Positions 1 to 8,083 of a DNA stretch of 64,000 nucleotides are shown here, in pieces (the first letter of the stretch is position 1; each line of letters opens with the position of its first letter). The notes under the pieces are model-generated. The model searched no databases. It was given only the letters and a program-made list of their open reading frames with translations, and was not told the DNA's origin. A program made the position numbers and the translations under genes. Source of the DNA: Micromonospora parva (GTDB lineage: Bacteria; Actinomycetota; Actinomycetes; Mycobacteriales; Micromonosporaceae); assembly GCF_000718515.1 (NCBI RefSeq), contig NZ_JNZS01000011.1, forward strand, positions 1-64,000. The letters run 5' to 3'.

Positions 1-2
1 GG

Positions 3-3000
3 GTTGGCGGGCGGGCGTTGATCCTGACCGCGTTCACCGCGCTCGCCCTGGGTGTGCCGCTGCTGGCGGTCCGCCGGGGGCTGCGCGGTACGGCGGAGAC
101 GTTCGCCGCGGTGGGGTTGCTGCTGGTGGTGCTGGACGGTTACGCGGCCTGGTCGGTGAACCTGGCCGGCGTGGCCGGCTGGCCGGGCAGCCGGTACGCC
201 GCGCTGGTCGGGGGGGCCAGCGCGGCGGTTGCCGTGGCGTACGGCAGGTGGAGCGGGTTGACGGGGCCGTGGTTCGCCGCCCTGGTGGCCGCTCAGCCGG
301 CGTTGCCGCTGCTCGCCGCCGAGACCGGGGCGGGGGCGGCCGGGTGGGCGCTGATTCTGCTCGGGGTGGCGTTGCTGAACCTGGCCGTGCTTGCCGCGCT
401 GCGCGGCCGGGAAGGGGCGGCGCAGCTCGTCGGTCGGGTGCTGGCCGGCATCGCCCATGTCGCCGCGCTGCTGAATGCTGCGGCGTGCGCGCTGGTGCCG
501 CTGGTCAGCGGGCGGGCGGGGGGCTCCGCACTGCTGGCCGGTGTGCCGCTGTTGCTGGTCGCGCTGGTCGGGCTTGGTGCGGCCTGGCTCGTCGGGGGGC
601 GGGCGCTGCGGGCGGTGGCGGCGGGCCTGCTGGTGCCGGTCCTCGCCGGCGCAGTGCTGCGTCCGGTGGCCGAGCTGCGGCCGTCGGTGCTGCTGCTCGC
701 CACGGCGGCGGTGGCGCTCGGGTTGGCCGCTGCCGTGCGGCTACTGCCGGCGGCGCGCGGTGGCGACGGTTGGCGGGCCGGTGCGCGGGCCGGTGCGCTG
801 TTCGTCGCGGCGGGCACGGCACAGGTGACGGTGCTGATCACCATCGGGCTTGCGGCCGCCGCCGTCGGCCGGTCACTGCCGCCGTGGGGTGGGGCTGGGC
901 TGGGATCGGACCTGCGCTGGGGTTGGCAGTTGGCGCCCGCCGTGGCGCTGGCGGTCGGCGCGGCGGTGCTCCTGCTGCCCCGCAACGCGCGGGCGGTGCT
1001 CGGCACGGCCGGTGCGGTGGCGGTGCTGTTGGCCGTGCCCGCCGGCTGGACGGCCTCCTGGGCTCAGGTGGTCGCCGTCGACCTGGTCGGCGGGGTCGCG
1101 CTGCTGCTCGCCGTGCTGGCCCGCCCGGCCACCCCGCCGGTCGCCCTGCTCACCCGTGCGCTCGGCGGTGCCGTCCTGCTCGGGCACGGGCTGCTTGTCG
1201 CACTGGCCGCCCCGACCGGCGCCCTGGTGGCGCTCGGCGTTCTCGCCGCGCTCGGGCTGGCACTGGGCGTACGACGGGGGGTCGGGGCGTACCGGGAGGT
1301 GGCCGGTGCGGGTCTGCTGGTCGGGCAGCTCACGCTGCCCGCGATCGCGGCGGTGGCGCTGTTCGCCGCGGGCGCCCCGCCGTGGTGGCAGGCCCGGCTC
1401 GCGCTGGCGGGGGCCGGGCTGTCGCTGGTCGCGGCGCTCGCGGCGCGTCGTCGTCGGGTGGAGCTGATCGGGTACGCGCAGACCGGCGCCGTCGTCGCGG
1501 TGGCAGTGCCCGCCCTCGCGCCGCTGGTCGGGGCGGGTGACGAGCCGCTCGCGTTGTACGCCGCGCTGGCGGCGCTGGGCGTCGCGGTCGTCGCCTGCTG
1601 GGCGCCGTCGGTGAGCGCCTCCGGTCCGGCGGCCCTCGGGGACCGGCCTTCGGCAGCCGAGCGCGAGCCGGCCCGGTCGGCGCTGTTGCTGGCTGCGGGC
1701 GGGACGCTGGCGGCGGTGGCCGTGCTGGTGGCCCTGCCGACGGTGCTGACCGCGCTCGGGTCGCCGCACGGCGGGCGGGGCCGGGTGTGGTCGGGGGTTC
1801 CGACTGTCGTCGCCGACCCGACGGTGCTCCCGGTGGGGTTCGCGCTGGTCGTGCTGGCGGTGGCCGGGGCGTTGGCCGGTCGGCGGGTGGGGCTGCCGGT
1901 GCCGGCCGCCCTGCCGTTCGTCGCGGCGGCGCTGCCGGTGCTGCTCATCGCGATCGGGGCGCCCTGGCCGGTGCTGCCGGCCGCCGTTCTGCTCGCCGGG
2001 CTGGCCGCGCTGCTGTTCACCGCGCTGGCCCCGCCCCGCCCGGTGCTCGCCCCGGTCGCCGTACCGGTGGGCGTGGTGCTGGTGGCATCCGGTGTGGCGG
2101 GTCTGCTGGCCACCCGGACGGCGACGCTCGCGGCCGAGGCGGTGCTGCTGGTGGCGGCGGTCGCGGTCGCCGTCGGGGCGCGCAGGTCCGCGGTACGGGT
2201 CGTCGGTTGTCTCGCCGCCGTGGGTGTGGCGTCCGCGTTGGCGGTGACCGCCCCGCTCGCCGGCGGGCTGCCGTTGCGGGCGGCCGCGTACCCACTGCTG
2301 GGGGTGGCCGCGGTGACGTTGGCCGCTGCGGCGCTCACCCCGGCGCGGGCCCGGCTGGGACGGGTGCTGGATGCCGCCGCGCAGGCTGTCGCGCTGGTGG
2401 CGGCGGTGTTCGCCGTCGAGGTGGCACGGCATCTCGCCACCGTCTGCGTGCTCTGGGGTGTCGCCGTCGCGCTGCGACTGCTGCGCCGGGGTGAACCGGC
2501 CGGTCGACGGTGGGTGTTCGCCGGGATCGCCGCCGGCAGCGAGTTGCTCGGGGCCTGGGTGCTGCTGGCCGGCGGTGGGGTGACGGTGCTGGAGGCGTAC
2601 ACACTGCCGGCTGCGGCGCTCGCCGTCGGCGCGGGTCTGCTGGCGCTGCGCACCCGGCCGGGGCTGACCAGCTGGCCGGCTCTCGGCCCGGGGCTGGTGG
2701 CGGCGTTGCTGCCCAGTCTCGTGTCGGTGCTGGCCGGGCCAGACCCGCAGCCGTGGCGGCGACTGCTCCTCGGCGCGGCGGCGGTCGGCGTGGTGCTGGC
2801 TGGCGCGACCCGCCGGTGGCAGGCGCCGGTGCTGCTCGGCGGCGGGGTGCTGACGCTGTTGGCACTGCGCGAGGTGGCCCGGGGGTGGGATCTGCTGCCC
2901 CGGTGGATCTATCTGGGGGTCGGCGGGCTGGCGCTGGTCGGGCTCGCCGCCACCTACGAGCGACGTCGACGTGACCTGGCTCGACTGCGCGCGGCAGTTG

Positions 3001-3014
3001 GGCGGCTGAGTTGA
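3..3014 (+). CDS. Large polytopic membrane protein, 5' end outside window
   Basis: The reading frame is open to the left edge, so this is the C-terminal part of a longer protein of at least 1000 residues; the TTG at 18 is not a convincing start. Almost the whole length is Ala/Leu/Val/Gly-rich membrane segments, probably more than 20, joined by very short loops with a few Arg clusters. No catalytic motif is visible. It ends in a basic, cytoplasmic-looking tail. Size and composition fit the actinobacterial family of giant integral membrane proteins often annotated with an SCO7613 C-terminal domain, but that assignment is from memory of composition only. Function is unknown. Confidence 0.7.
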   Translation, partial: VGGRALILTAFTALALGVPLLAVRRGLRGTAETFAAVGLLLVVLDGYAAWSVNLAGVAGWPGSRYAALVGGASAAVAVAYGRWSGLTGPWFAALVAAQPALPLLAAETGAGAAGWALILLGVALLNLAVLAALRGREGAAQLVGRVLAGIAHVAALLNAAACALVPLVSGRAGGSALLAGVPLLLVALVGLGAAWLVGGRALRAVAAGLLVPVLAGAVLRPVAELRPSVLLLATAAVALGLAAAVRLLPAARGGDGWRAGARAGALFVAAGTAQVTVLITIGLAAAAVGRSLPPWGGAGLGSDLRWGWQLAPAVALAVGAAVLLLPRNARAVLGTAGAVAVLLAVPAGWTASWAQVVAVDLVGGVALLLAVLARPATPPVALLTRALGGAVLLGHGLLVALAAPTGALVALGVLAALGLALGVRRGVGAYREVAGAGLLVGQLTLPAIAAVALFAAGAPPWWQARLALAGAGLSLVAALAARRRRVELIGYAQTGAVVAVAVPALAPLVGAGDEPLALYAALAALGVAVVACWAPSVSASGPAALGDRPSAAEREPARSALLLAAGGTLAAVAVLVALPTVLTALGSPHGGRGRVWSGVPTVVADPTVLPVGFALVVLAVAGALAGRRVGLPVPAALPFVAAALPVLLIAIGAPWPVLPAAVLLAGLAALLFTALAPPRPVLAPVAVPVGVVLVASGVAGLLATRTATLAAEAVLLVAAVAVAVGARRSAVRVVGCLAAVGVASALAVTAPLAGGLPLRAAAYPLLGVAAVTLAAAALTPARARLGRVLDAAAQAVALVAAVFAVEVARHLATVCVLWGVAVALRLLRRGEPAGRRWVFAGIAAGSELLGAWVLLAGGGVTVLEAYTLPAAALAVGAGLLALRTRPGLTSWPALGPGLVAALLPSLVSVLAGPDPQPWRRLLLGAAAVGVVLAGATRRWQAPVLLGGGVLTLLALREVARGWDLLPRWIYLGVGGLALVGLAATYERRRRDLARLRAAVGRLS

Positions 3015-3029
3015 GTTTGAAGTCAGGAA

Positions 3030-3047
3030 GGTAGGGCCTGCCCTACC
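3030..3047. terminator. Short palindrome after the membrane protein gene
   Basis: GGTAGGGC and GCCCTACC form an 8-bp stem with a 2-nt spacer, 16 nt after the stop codon. There is no T-tract. It could be a weak terminator hairpin or a protein-binding palindrome for the downstream desaturase. Confidence 0.4.
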
Positions 3048-3097
3048 CACTATTCGGGGGTTGTCGGGGTTACTCAGCGCTACCGCGATCGGGAGAC

Positions 3098-3126
3098 TTG
3101 ACATTAAGCCCGAACCACCCTGGTAC
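3098..3126 (+). promoter_or_regulatory. Candidate promoter for the desaturase
   Basis: A perfect -35 hexamer TTGACA lies at 3098-3103, about 50 nt before the preferred start codon. The hexamer 17 nt downstream (TGGTAC at 3121-3126) is a poor -10 match, so the assignment rests mainly on the -35 box. Confidence 0.4.
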
Positions 3127-3151
3127 GGGCGCAAGCGGAACGGGAGCAGCG

Positions 3152-4204
3152 ATGGCGCTCGGAGCGGTGGCGGAACCGCCGGTACGACGGCGAGGCAGTG
3201 ACTACGCACAGTTGTCCCGACGGATCAGCCAGGCGGGCCTGCTGGAGCGGCGTCCCGGCTGGTATGTCACCCGCATCGTGCTCACCCTCGGTGCCTTCGT
3301 GGCCGGCTGGGTGGCCGTGTTCCTGCTCGGCGACTCCTGGTGGCAGCTTCCGCTCGCGGCACTGATGGCGGTGGCCACCACCCAGGTCGCGTTCCTCGGT
3401 CACGATGCCGGGCACCGCCAGATGTTCCGTCGGCGGGGCCCCAGCGAGTTGGTGGGGTTGTTCGCCGGCAACGTGGCGGTGGGGATCAGCTACGGCTGGT
3501 GGGTCGACAAGCACAACCGGCACCACGCCAACCCGAACCACGAGGACGAGGACCCGGACGTCGGCGCGGGTGCCCTGGTGTGGACCCCCGAGCAGGCGTT
3601 GGAGACCCGTGGGATCGGTCGCTGGATGGCCAAGCGGCAGGCGTACCTCTTCTTCCCGATGCTCCTGCTGGAGGGCCTGAACCTGCACGTGGCGAGCATC
3701 CGGGCGATCATCGGCCGGGAGCCGAACGGCGGGTACACCGTCCCGATGCGGCACCGGGCGGTCGAGGCGGCACTGCTCGTCGTGCACACCGCCGCGTACG
3801 TGGCACTGCTGTTGGCTGTCATGTCCCCGGTCAAGGCGCTGCTCTTCGCCGTCGTGCACCAGGCGTTGTGGGGCCTCTACATGGGCTGCGCGTTCGCGCC
3901 GAACCACAAGGGCATGCCGATGCCGACCGCCGAGGACGAGCTGGACTTCCTGCGTAAGCAGGTGCTGACCTCCCGCAACGTGCGGGGCAGCCGGCTGGTG
4001 GACACCGCGCTCGGCGGTCTCAACTACCAGATCGAGCACCACCTGTTCCCGAACATGCCGCGCGCCAACCTGCGCCGGGCCCAGCCGATCGTCCGGGCCT
4101 ACTGCGTCGAGCAGGGCATCCCGTACGCCGAGACCGGGTTGGTCGAGTCGTACCGGCAGGCACTCGGTCATCTGCACGAGGTGGGGCGGCCGCTGCGCGG
4201 CTGA
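3152..4204 (+). CDS. Membrane fatty-acid desaturase
   Basis: A 350-residue di-iron acyl desaturase of the membrane family that introduces double bonds into acyl chains of lipids or acyl-CoA. All three histidine boxes are present: HDAGH near residue 84, HNRHH near 121 (followed by the NPNHEDEDPD segment typical of front-end/linoleoyl-CoA-type members) and QIEHH near 293. Two pairs of hydrophobic helices flank the boxes. I chose ATG 3152, which has GGGAGCA upstream, over the in-frame TTG at 3098, because TTGACA at 3098-3103 looks like a -35 element rather than coding sequence. It is monocistronic, closed by a strong hairpin. Regiospecificity and electron donor cannot be read from sequence. Confidence 0.9.
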   Translation: MALGAVAEPPVRRRGSDYAQLSRRISQAGLLERRPGWYVTRIVLTLGAFVAGWVAVFLLGDSWWQLPLAALMAVATTQVAFLGHDAGHRQMFRRRGPSELVGLFAGNVAVGISYGWWVDKHNRHHANPNHEDEDPDVGAGALVWTPEQALETRGIGRWMAKRQAYLFFPMLLLEGLNLHVASIRAIIGREPNGGYTVPMRHRAVEAALLVVHTAAYVALLLAVMSPVKALLFAVVHQALWGLYMGCAFAPNHKGMPMPTAEDELDFLRKQVLTSRNVRGSRLVDTALGGLNYQIEHHLFPNMPRANLRRAQPIVRAYCVEQGIPYAETGLVESYRQALGHLHEVGRPLRG

Positions 4205-4219
4205 ACACACCAGGGGGAA

Positions 4220-4253
4220 GGCGGGGGCGGTGCCGGGCGGCACCGCCCCCGCC
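4220..4253 (+). terminator. Hairpin terminator after the desaturase gene
   Basis: A perfect 15-bp G/C stem (4220-4234 pairing with 4239-4253) with loop GGGC lies 15 nt after the desaturase stop. There is no U-tract, as is usual for actinobacterial terminators. Confidence 0.8.
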
Positions 4254-4312
4254 TGCGTACCGGGTCGATCGACACCCTGCTACCGCTGGTCGATGCCGTC
4301 CGTCGTCCCCGG

Positions 4313-4318
4313 TAGGGT
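4313..4318 (+). promoter_or_regulatory. -10 box for a leaderless transcript
   Basis: TAGGGT matches the actinobacterial TAnnnT -10 and ends exactly 6 nt before the ATG at 4325. That spacing puts the transcription start on the start codon. No Shine-Dalgarno and no clear -35 are visible. Confidence 0.55.
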
Positions 4319-4324
4319 CGGCGC

Positions 4325-4429
4325 ATGGCAGACCTGCTCACCGCGGGAGCGGTGCGAGATGAGCTGGGCGGGCTGACGGGCTGGTCCCCGACCCGGCGGA
4401 TCGACGACATCGTCGGGAGCGTGGCATGA
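4325..4429 (+). CDS. 34-residue ORF, pterin dehydratase-like N-terminus, coupled to FHA gene
   Basis: A short ORF of 34 codons whose stop overlaps the next start as ATGA (4426-4429). It has a TAGGGT box 6 nt before its ATG, so it is probably translated from a leaderless mRNA. The peptide starts MADLLTAGAVRDEL and continues through GLTGW, which resembles the N-terminal segment of pterin-4a-carbinolamine dehydratases (typically LL...V...L..L.GW); the rest of that roughly 95-residue fold is absent. It may be a decayed remnant kept as a leader that delivers ribosomes to the FHA gene. Homology is a by-eye judgement over about 20 residues and needs an alignment. Confidence 0.45.
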   Translation: MADLLTAGAVRDELGGLTGWSPTRRIDDIVGSVA

Positions 4430-5580
4430 GATTCGAGATCAGCAAGGTGCTGGACGCCATCGAGGGGCGGGTCTGCACCGACCCGTCGCTGGCCCGGGCC
4501 GTGGTCGACCTGGCCGAGGTGATCCGCTACCAGGACATTGATGGTGGTCGGCCGGCCAGCCTGCTGCGCCTCGGCATGGTCATCGACGCGCTCTCCCGCG
4601 AGTTGGAGGAGGACAGCGTCCAGGTCTACGCGGTGGTGCACCGGGCATTACTCTCCGACGCTGACCTCACCTCCAACGAACGGATGGTGGTCCGCCGCTG
4701 GGCCGACGACGGGCTCGTCGAGGTGCTCGACAACCCGGGTGACCGGATGTTGGAGGTCGCCGACCTGCTCGGTCTGCCGGTGCTCAGCCGGGTCCGCTTC
4801 GACGGGTTGCGCGGTCGGTTCCCGTGGCTGGTCGAGCAGCCCGGTCGGGTGGTCGCTCCGGTCCCCGGCGCCGGTGGGCCGGTGTTCATCGCGCACGTCG
4901 GCGGGGGTCACGCGCCGGTGGCCGGCAAGCGTTCGCCGACCGGCGTGAAGCTGCTGGCCCGCCAGTGGCGCTGCCCGGAGTCGGGCTGCGCGTTGTTCGG
5001 CGGCGGTGGTGGGGGCGGCGCGTTCGCCGACCTGGCCGGCGGTGCCGACCGCAGCCCCGCGGCGCAGCCGCCGCCCGCGCTGCGCAACGGCGTGCCGACC
5101 TGCCCCCGGCACGGCGCACGGCTCGGCGACGCCGGGCCGCGCCCGCGTACGGAGGTGCTCGCGGTGCGCGTCGGCGGCCTCGTCCGGCGGCGGTTCGTGC
5201 TCAGCGAGGAGCAGCCGGTGGTGGCTGGCCGGGCCCCCGAGCAGGACGGCGGGATCATGCTCGGGCAGTGGCTCAACGACGAGGCCCGACGCTGGATCAG
5301 CCGTGGTCACGTCCGCTTCGAGCTGCGGGTTGGCGAGGTCATCGTGACCGACGTCAGCACCAACGGTTCCGGCATCCGCCCGGCCGGTTCGATGGCCGAG
5401 TCGGACCGGATCCCGCTGGCCCCGCAGCAGTCCCGGGTGCTCGGCGAGAACGACATGGTGGAGCTGTACCCGGGCGTGCAGATCGGCCGCGCCGAGGAGT
5501 TGCCCACCGGCGCCCCGTTCACCCCCACCTCGGTGATGGCCGAGGCCCCGACGATGGCTATGCGCCTCCCCCGACCCTGA
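4426..5580 (+). CDS. FHA-domain protein
   Basis: A 384-residue cytoplasmic protein. The first 130 residues are helical and unassigned. A middle section carries CPESGC (near residue 184) and CPRHG (near 225), possibly a zinc-binding pair, separated by a Gly/Ala/Pro-rich stretch. The C-terminal 120 residues form a forkhead-associated domain with ISRGHVRF and the STNGSG turn, the elements that bind phosphothreonine peptides, so a role in Ser/Thr-kinase signalling is likely. No kinase is adjacent. Codon 75 is TTA (4648-4650), rare in such genomes and potentially bldA-dependent. Translation is probably coupled to the preceding 34-codon ORF. Confidence 0.85.
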   Translation: MRFEISKVLDAIEGRVCTDPSLARAVVDLAEVIRYQDIDGGRPASLLRLGMVIDALSRELEEDSVQVYAVVHRALLSDADLTSNERMVVRRWADDGLVEVLDNPGDRMLEVADLLGLPVLSRVRFDGLRGRFPWLVEQPGRVVAPVPGAGGPVFIAHVGGGHAPVAGKRSPTGVKLLARQWRCPESGCALFGGGGGGGAFADLAGGADRSPAAQPPPALRNGVPTCPRHGARLGDAGPRPRTEVLAVRVGGLVRRRFVLSEEQPVVAGRAPEQDGGIMLGQWLNDEARRWISRGHVRFELRVGEVIVTDVSTNGSGIRPAGSMAESDRIPLAPQQSRVLGENDMVELYPGVQIGRAEELPTGAPFTPTSVMAEAPTMAMRLPRP

Positions 5581-5583
5581 CGC

Positions 5584-5619
5584 GGAAGGCGGGCGTCGGA
5601 GGCCCGACGCCCGCCTTCC
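5584..5619. terminator. Bidirectional terminator between FHA gene and rocD
   Basis: A perfect 16-bp stem (5584-5599 with 5604-5619) and loop AGGC sit between two convergent genes, 3 nt after the FHA stop and 13 nt from the rocD stop. It can serve both strands. Confidence 0.85.
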
Positions 5620-5632
5620 ACCACGTTCTGGG

Positions 5633-6850
5633 TCAGCCAGCCAGCACCTCGGCCAGAGCGTTCACCGCCAGGTCGATCTCCTCTTCGGTGATCACCAGCG
5701 GTGGAGCGAGCCGGATGGTGGAGCCGTGGGTGTCCTTGGCCAGCACCCCGCGCGCGGCGAGCCGCTCGCACGCCTCCCGGCCGCTCATCAGCGCCGGGTC
5801 GATGTCCAGACCGGCCCACAGGCCACGGACGCGTACCCCGACCAGGCCCTTGCCGACCAGCCCTTCCAGGCCGGCCCGCAACCGCTCACCCAGCTCGGCC
5901 GAGCGGCGCTGGAACTCGCCGGTGGCCAGCAGCCGGACCACCTCGACCGCCACCGCGCAGGCGAGCGGGTTGCCGCCGAAGGTGGAGCCGTGCTGGCCCG
6001 GCTTGAGCACGCCGAGCACGTCCGCGTTCGCGGCCACTGCGGACACCGGCACGATGCCGCCGCCCAGCGCCTTGCCCAGCAGGTACATGTCGGGCACGAC
6101 GCCCTCGTGGTCACAGGCGAAGGTCGCGCCGGTACGCCCCAGACCGGACTGGATCTCGTCGGCGATGAACAGCACGTCGCGCTCGGTGCAGACCTGCCGT
6201 ACGCCGGGCAGGTAGCCCTCCGGCGGCACCACCACACCCTGCTCACCCTGGATCGGCTCCAGCAGCACGGCCACCGTGTTCTCGTCGATCGCGGCGGTCA
6301 GCGCGTCCAGGTCGCCGTACGGCACGACAGTGAAGCCCGGGGTGTACGGCCCGAAGTCGGCGCGGGCGTCCTCGTCGGTGGAGAAGCTGACGATGGTGGT
6401 GGTCCGCCCATGGAAGTTGCCCTCGGCGACCACGATGTTGGCCTGCCCGGGGGCCACGCCCTTGACCTGGTAGCCCCACTTGCGGGCCACCTTGATGCCG
6501 GTCTCCACCGCCTCGGCACCGGTGTTCATCGGCAGCACGAGGTCCTTGCCGCACAGCTCGGCCAGCTCCCGGCAGAAGTCGGCGAACTGGTCGTGGATGA
6601 ACGCCCGGCTGGTCAGCGTGAGCCGGTCCAGCTGGGCGTGCGCGGCGGCGATCAGCTGCGGATGCCGGTGACCGAAGTTCAGTGCGGAGTAGCCGGCCAG
6701 GCAGTCCAGGTAGCGCTTGCCGTCCACGTCGGTGAGCCAGGCGCCCTCGGCGGACGAGATCACCACCGGCAGCGGGTGGTAGTTGTGCGCCGTCCAGCGC
6801 TCGGCGTCCCGGACCGCTCCCGGCGTCCGCAGGATGTCATCCACTATCAC
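5633..6850 (-). CDS. rocD: Ornithine aminotransferase
   Basis: A class III PLP aminotransferase of 405 residues that converts ornithine and 2-oxoglutarate to glutamate semialdehyde and glutamate. Visible features are the glycine-rich NTGAEAVET segment, ADEIQSGLGRTG with the PLP-binding Asp, and LLGKALGGG with the Schiff-base Lys near residue 260. The start is the GTG at 6850, whose GTGA overlaps the TGA of the upstream gene and which has GGAAAGG 7-8 nt before it; the longer frame to 6889 lies inside the upstream gene. The 4-nt overlap implies coupled synthesis with the guanidino-hydrolase, giving a short arginine/ornithine breakdown route. Confidence 0.93.
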   Translation of the reverse strand: MIVDDILRTPGAVRDAERWTAHNYHPLPVVISSAEGAWLTDVDGKRYLDCLAGYSALNFGHRHPQLIAAAHAQLDRLTLTSRAFIHDQFADFCRELAELCGKDLVLPMNTGAEAVETGIKVARKWGYQVKGVAPGQANIVVAEGNFHGRTTTIVSFSTDEDARADFGPYTPGFTVVPYGDLDALTAAIDENTVAVLLEPIQGEQGVVVPPEGYLPGVRQVCTERDVLFIADEIQSGLGRTGATFACDHEGVVPDMYLLGKALGGGIVPVSAVAANADVLGVLKPGQHGSTFGGNPLACAVAVEVVRLLATGEFQRRSAELGERLRAGLEGLVGKGLVGVRVRGLWAGLDIDPALMSGREACERLAARGVLAKDTHGSTIRLAPPLVITEEEIDLAVNALAEVLAG

Positions 6851-7668
6851 TTGCTTGCCTTTCCCTGACGGAGTCGCAGTGTGCAGCACTTCGGTCCGCC
6901 GCCGGCCTTACGCAGCTCGGACAGGTCGACACCGATGGTTTCGTAGCCCCGGTCGCGCAGCTTGGCGGCCAGGTCGGTGGCCTGCGCGGGCAGCACCACG
7001 TGCCGCCCGTCGCTGACCGCGTTCAGCCCCAGCACCTCGGCGTCGGCCATGGTGGCGTGCACCGCGTCGGGGAAGAGCCGGCGCAGCACCGCCCGGCTGC
7101 CCGGGGAGAACGCCTCGGGCAGGTACGCCACGGTCCGCTCGTCGAGCACTGTCAGCGCGGTGTCCAGGTGGTAGAAGCGCGGGTCGACCAGTTGCATGGT
7201 GATCACCGGGTAGCCGAAGACCTCCTGCAACTGGGCGTGTGCGGCGTGTGCCGTGCGGAAGCCGGTGCCGGCGAGTAGGTGGTCACCGGCCAGCAGGACG
7301 TCGCCCTCGCCCTCGTTGACGTGCTTCGGGTCGTACATCTCGAAGCCGGCGGCCTCGAACCAGGCCCGGTACGCCGGCGCCTCGTCGGCGCGCTGCGGGT
7401 CACGGAACTGCACCGCCATCGCCTTGCCGTCGATCACGGTGCCGCCGTTGGCGGCGAAGACCATGTCGGGCAGGCCGGGCACCGGAGTGATCTCCTCGAC
7501 GGTGTGGCCCAGGTCACGGTACGTCTGGCGCAGCTGCTCCCACTGCCGGACGGCCAGCGCCGCGTCGACCGGCGCGCTCGGGTCCATCCAGGGGTTGATG
7601 GCGTAGTCGACGGCGAAGTACGTCGGCCGGCACATCAACAGGCGCTGGCTGGTGGCGTCCATCGTCAT
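6847..7668 (-). CDS. Dimethylarginine/arginine hydrolase family protein (DDAH-like)
   Basis: A 273-residue member of the guanidino-modifying (amidinotransferase-fold) hydrolases, which attack the guanidinium carbon of arginine-type substrates through a cysteine. It shows the catalytic His in RFYHLDTALT near residue 167 and the C-terminal GGGPKCCTLR with Cys 261/262, plus the acidic and NGG elements expected near the N-terminus. The start at ATG 7668 follows GGGAGCAGG; the frame extension upstream lacks a ribosome site. Substrate is uncertain. Dimethylarginine (citrulline product) is the textbook call, but coupling to rocD would fit an enzyme that leads to ornithine. First gene of the two-gene operon. 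Confidence 0.85.
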   Translation of the reverse strand: MTMDATSQRLLMCRPTYFAVDYAINPWMDPSAPVDAALAVRQWEQLRQTYRDLGHTVEEITPVPGLPDMVFAANGGTVIDGKAMAVQFRDPQRADEAPAYRAWFEAAGFEMYDPKHVNEGEGDVLLAGDHLLAGTGFRTAHAAHAQLQEVFGYPVITMQLVDPRFYHLDTALTVLDERTVAYLPEAFSPGSRAVLRRLFPDAVHATMADAEVLGLNAVSDGRHVVLPAQATDLAAKLRDRGYETIGVDLSELRKAGGGPKCCTLRLRQGKASK

Positions 7669-8083
7669 TGTCCTGCTCCCAGGGGTCGGGCGCGCCCGGC
7701 CACCGTGGCCCACGGGCTGGCGCCGTGACTCAACGTTATGCGGCGTCAGCGGCAGGATCCACCACCGAGAGTTGCGCAGACCGAAGATTCGTTGCGTCTG
7801 GGCGGTTCCCGGATGTGATTCGTTGCGTCACGGCGGCGTCCGTCGGAAATCGCGCTTCGGGCCACCCAACGCCGGGCCGCTCACCCATCCGGCGGCGTCG
7901 CTACGCCGGGGAAGTCGTCGTCGTCCCTGTCGAGGGACTGTCAACCCCCGGACACACTTCAGGGGCGGCGAACCGCCGCCCCTGAAAGGGTGTCGCCCGG
8001 CCGGTGAACCACCGGACTGGTCGGGCTGCCGGCGAACCGCCGGCTGTTCGCCGGTGCATCACCGGCGAGCGGAACAGTGCCCG
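7669..8083. other. Gene-free interval holding promoter of the arginine operon and tandem hairpins
   Basis: About 415 nt without a convincing gene. The right half is filled by four consecutive stem-loops (7958-8068, described separately). The left half should contain the promoter of the guanidino-hydrolase/rocD operon. I see no clear -35/-10 pair or regulator palindrome there, although the segment 7735-7860 is slightly less GC-rich. Confidence 0.5.
7958..8068. repeat. Four tandem stem-loops, three with identical GAACC loops
   Basis: Four consecutive perfect hairpins with 5-nt loops: 7958-7986 (12-bp stem, loop GAACC), 8001-8015 (5 bp, GAACC), 8028-8044 (6 bp, GAACC) and 8048-8068 (8 bp, GCATC). 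Stem sequences differ while the loop is conserved, the signature of a conserved RNA loop or of a mobile mini-repeat. On the minus strand the loops read GGTTC and the array lies 16 nt past the stop of the membrane-protein gene that ends at 8084, so one role could be 3' processing or termination. Confidence 0.75.

Noticed and set aside
3098..3151. TTG 3098 as start of the desaturase.
   Set aside because: TTGACA there fits a -35 box, there is no ribosome site, and ATG 3152 has GGGAGCA upstream.
873..3209. Long minus-strand frame opposite the first membrane protein (778 codons).
   Set aside because: It is rich in Arg, Gln, His and Pro, the mirror image of a GC3-biased plus-strand gene, and has no domain.
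6851..6889. GTG 6889 as rocD start.
   Set aside because: It would overlap the upstream coding region by 43 nt, whereas GTG 6850 forms the usual GTGA junction with a ribosome site.
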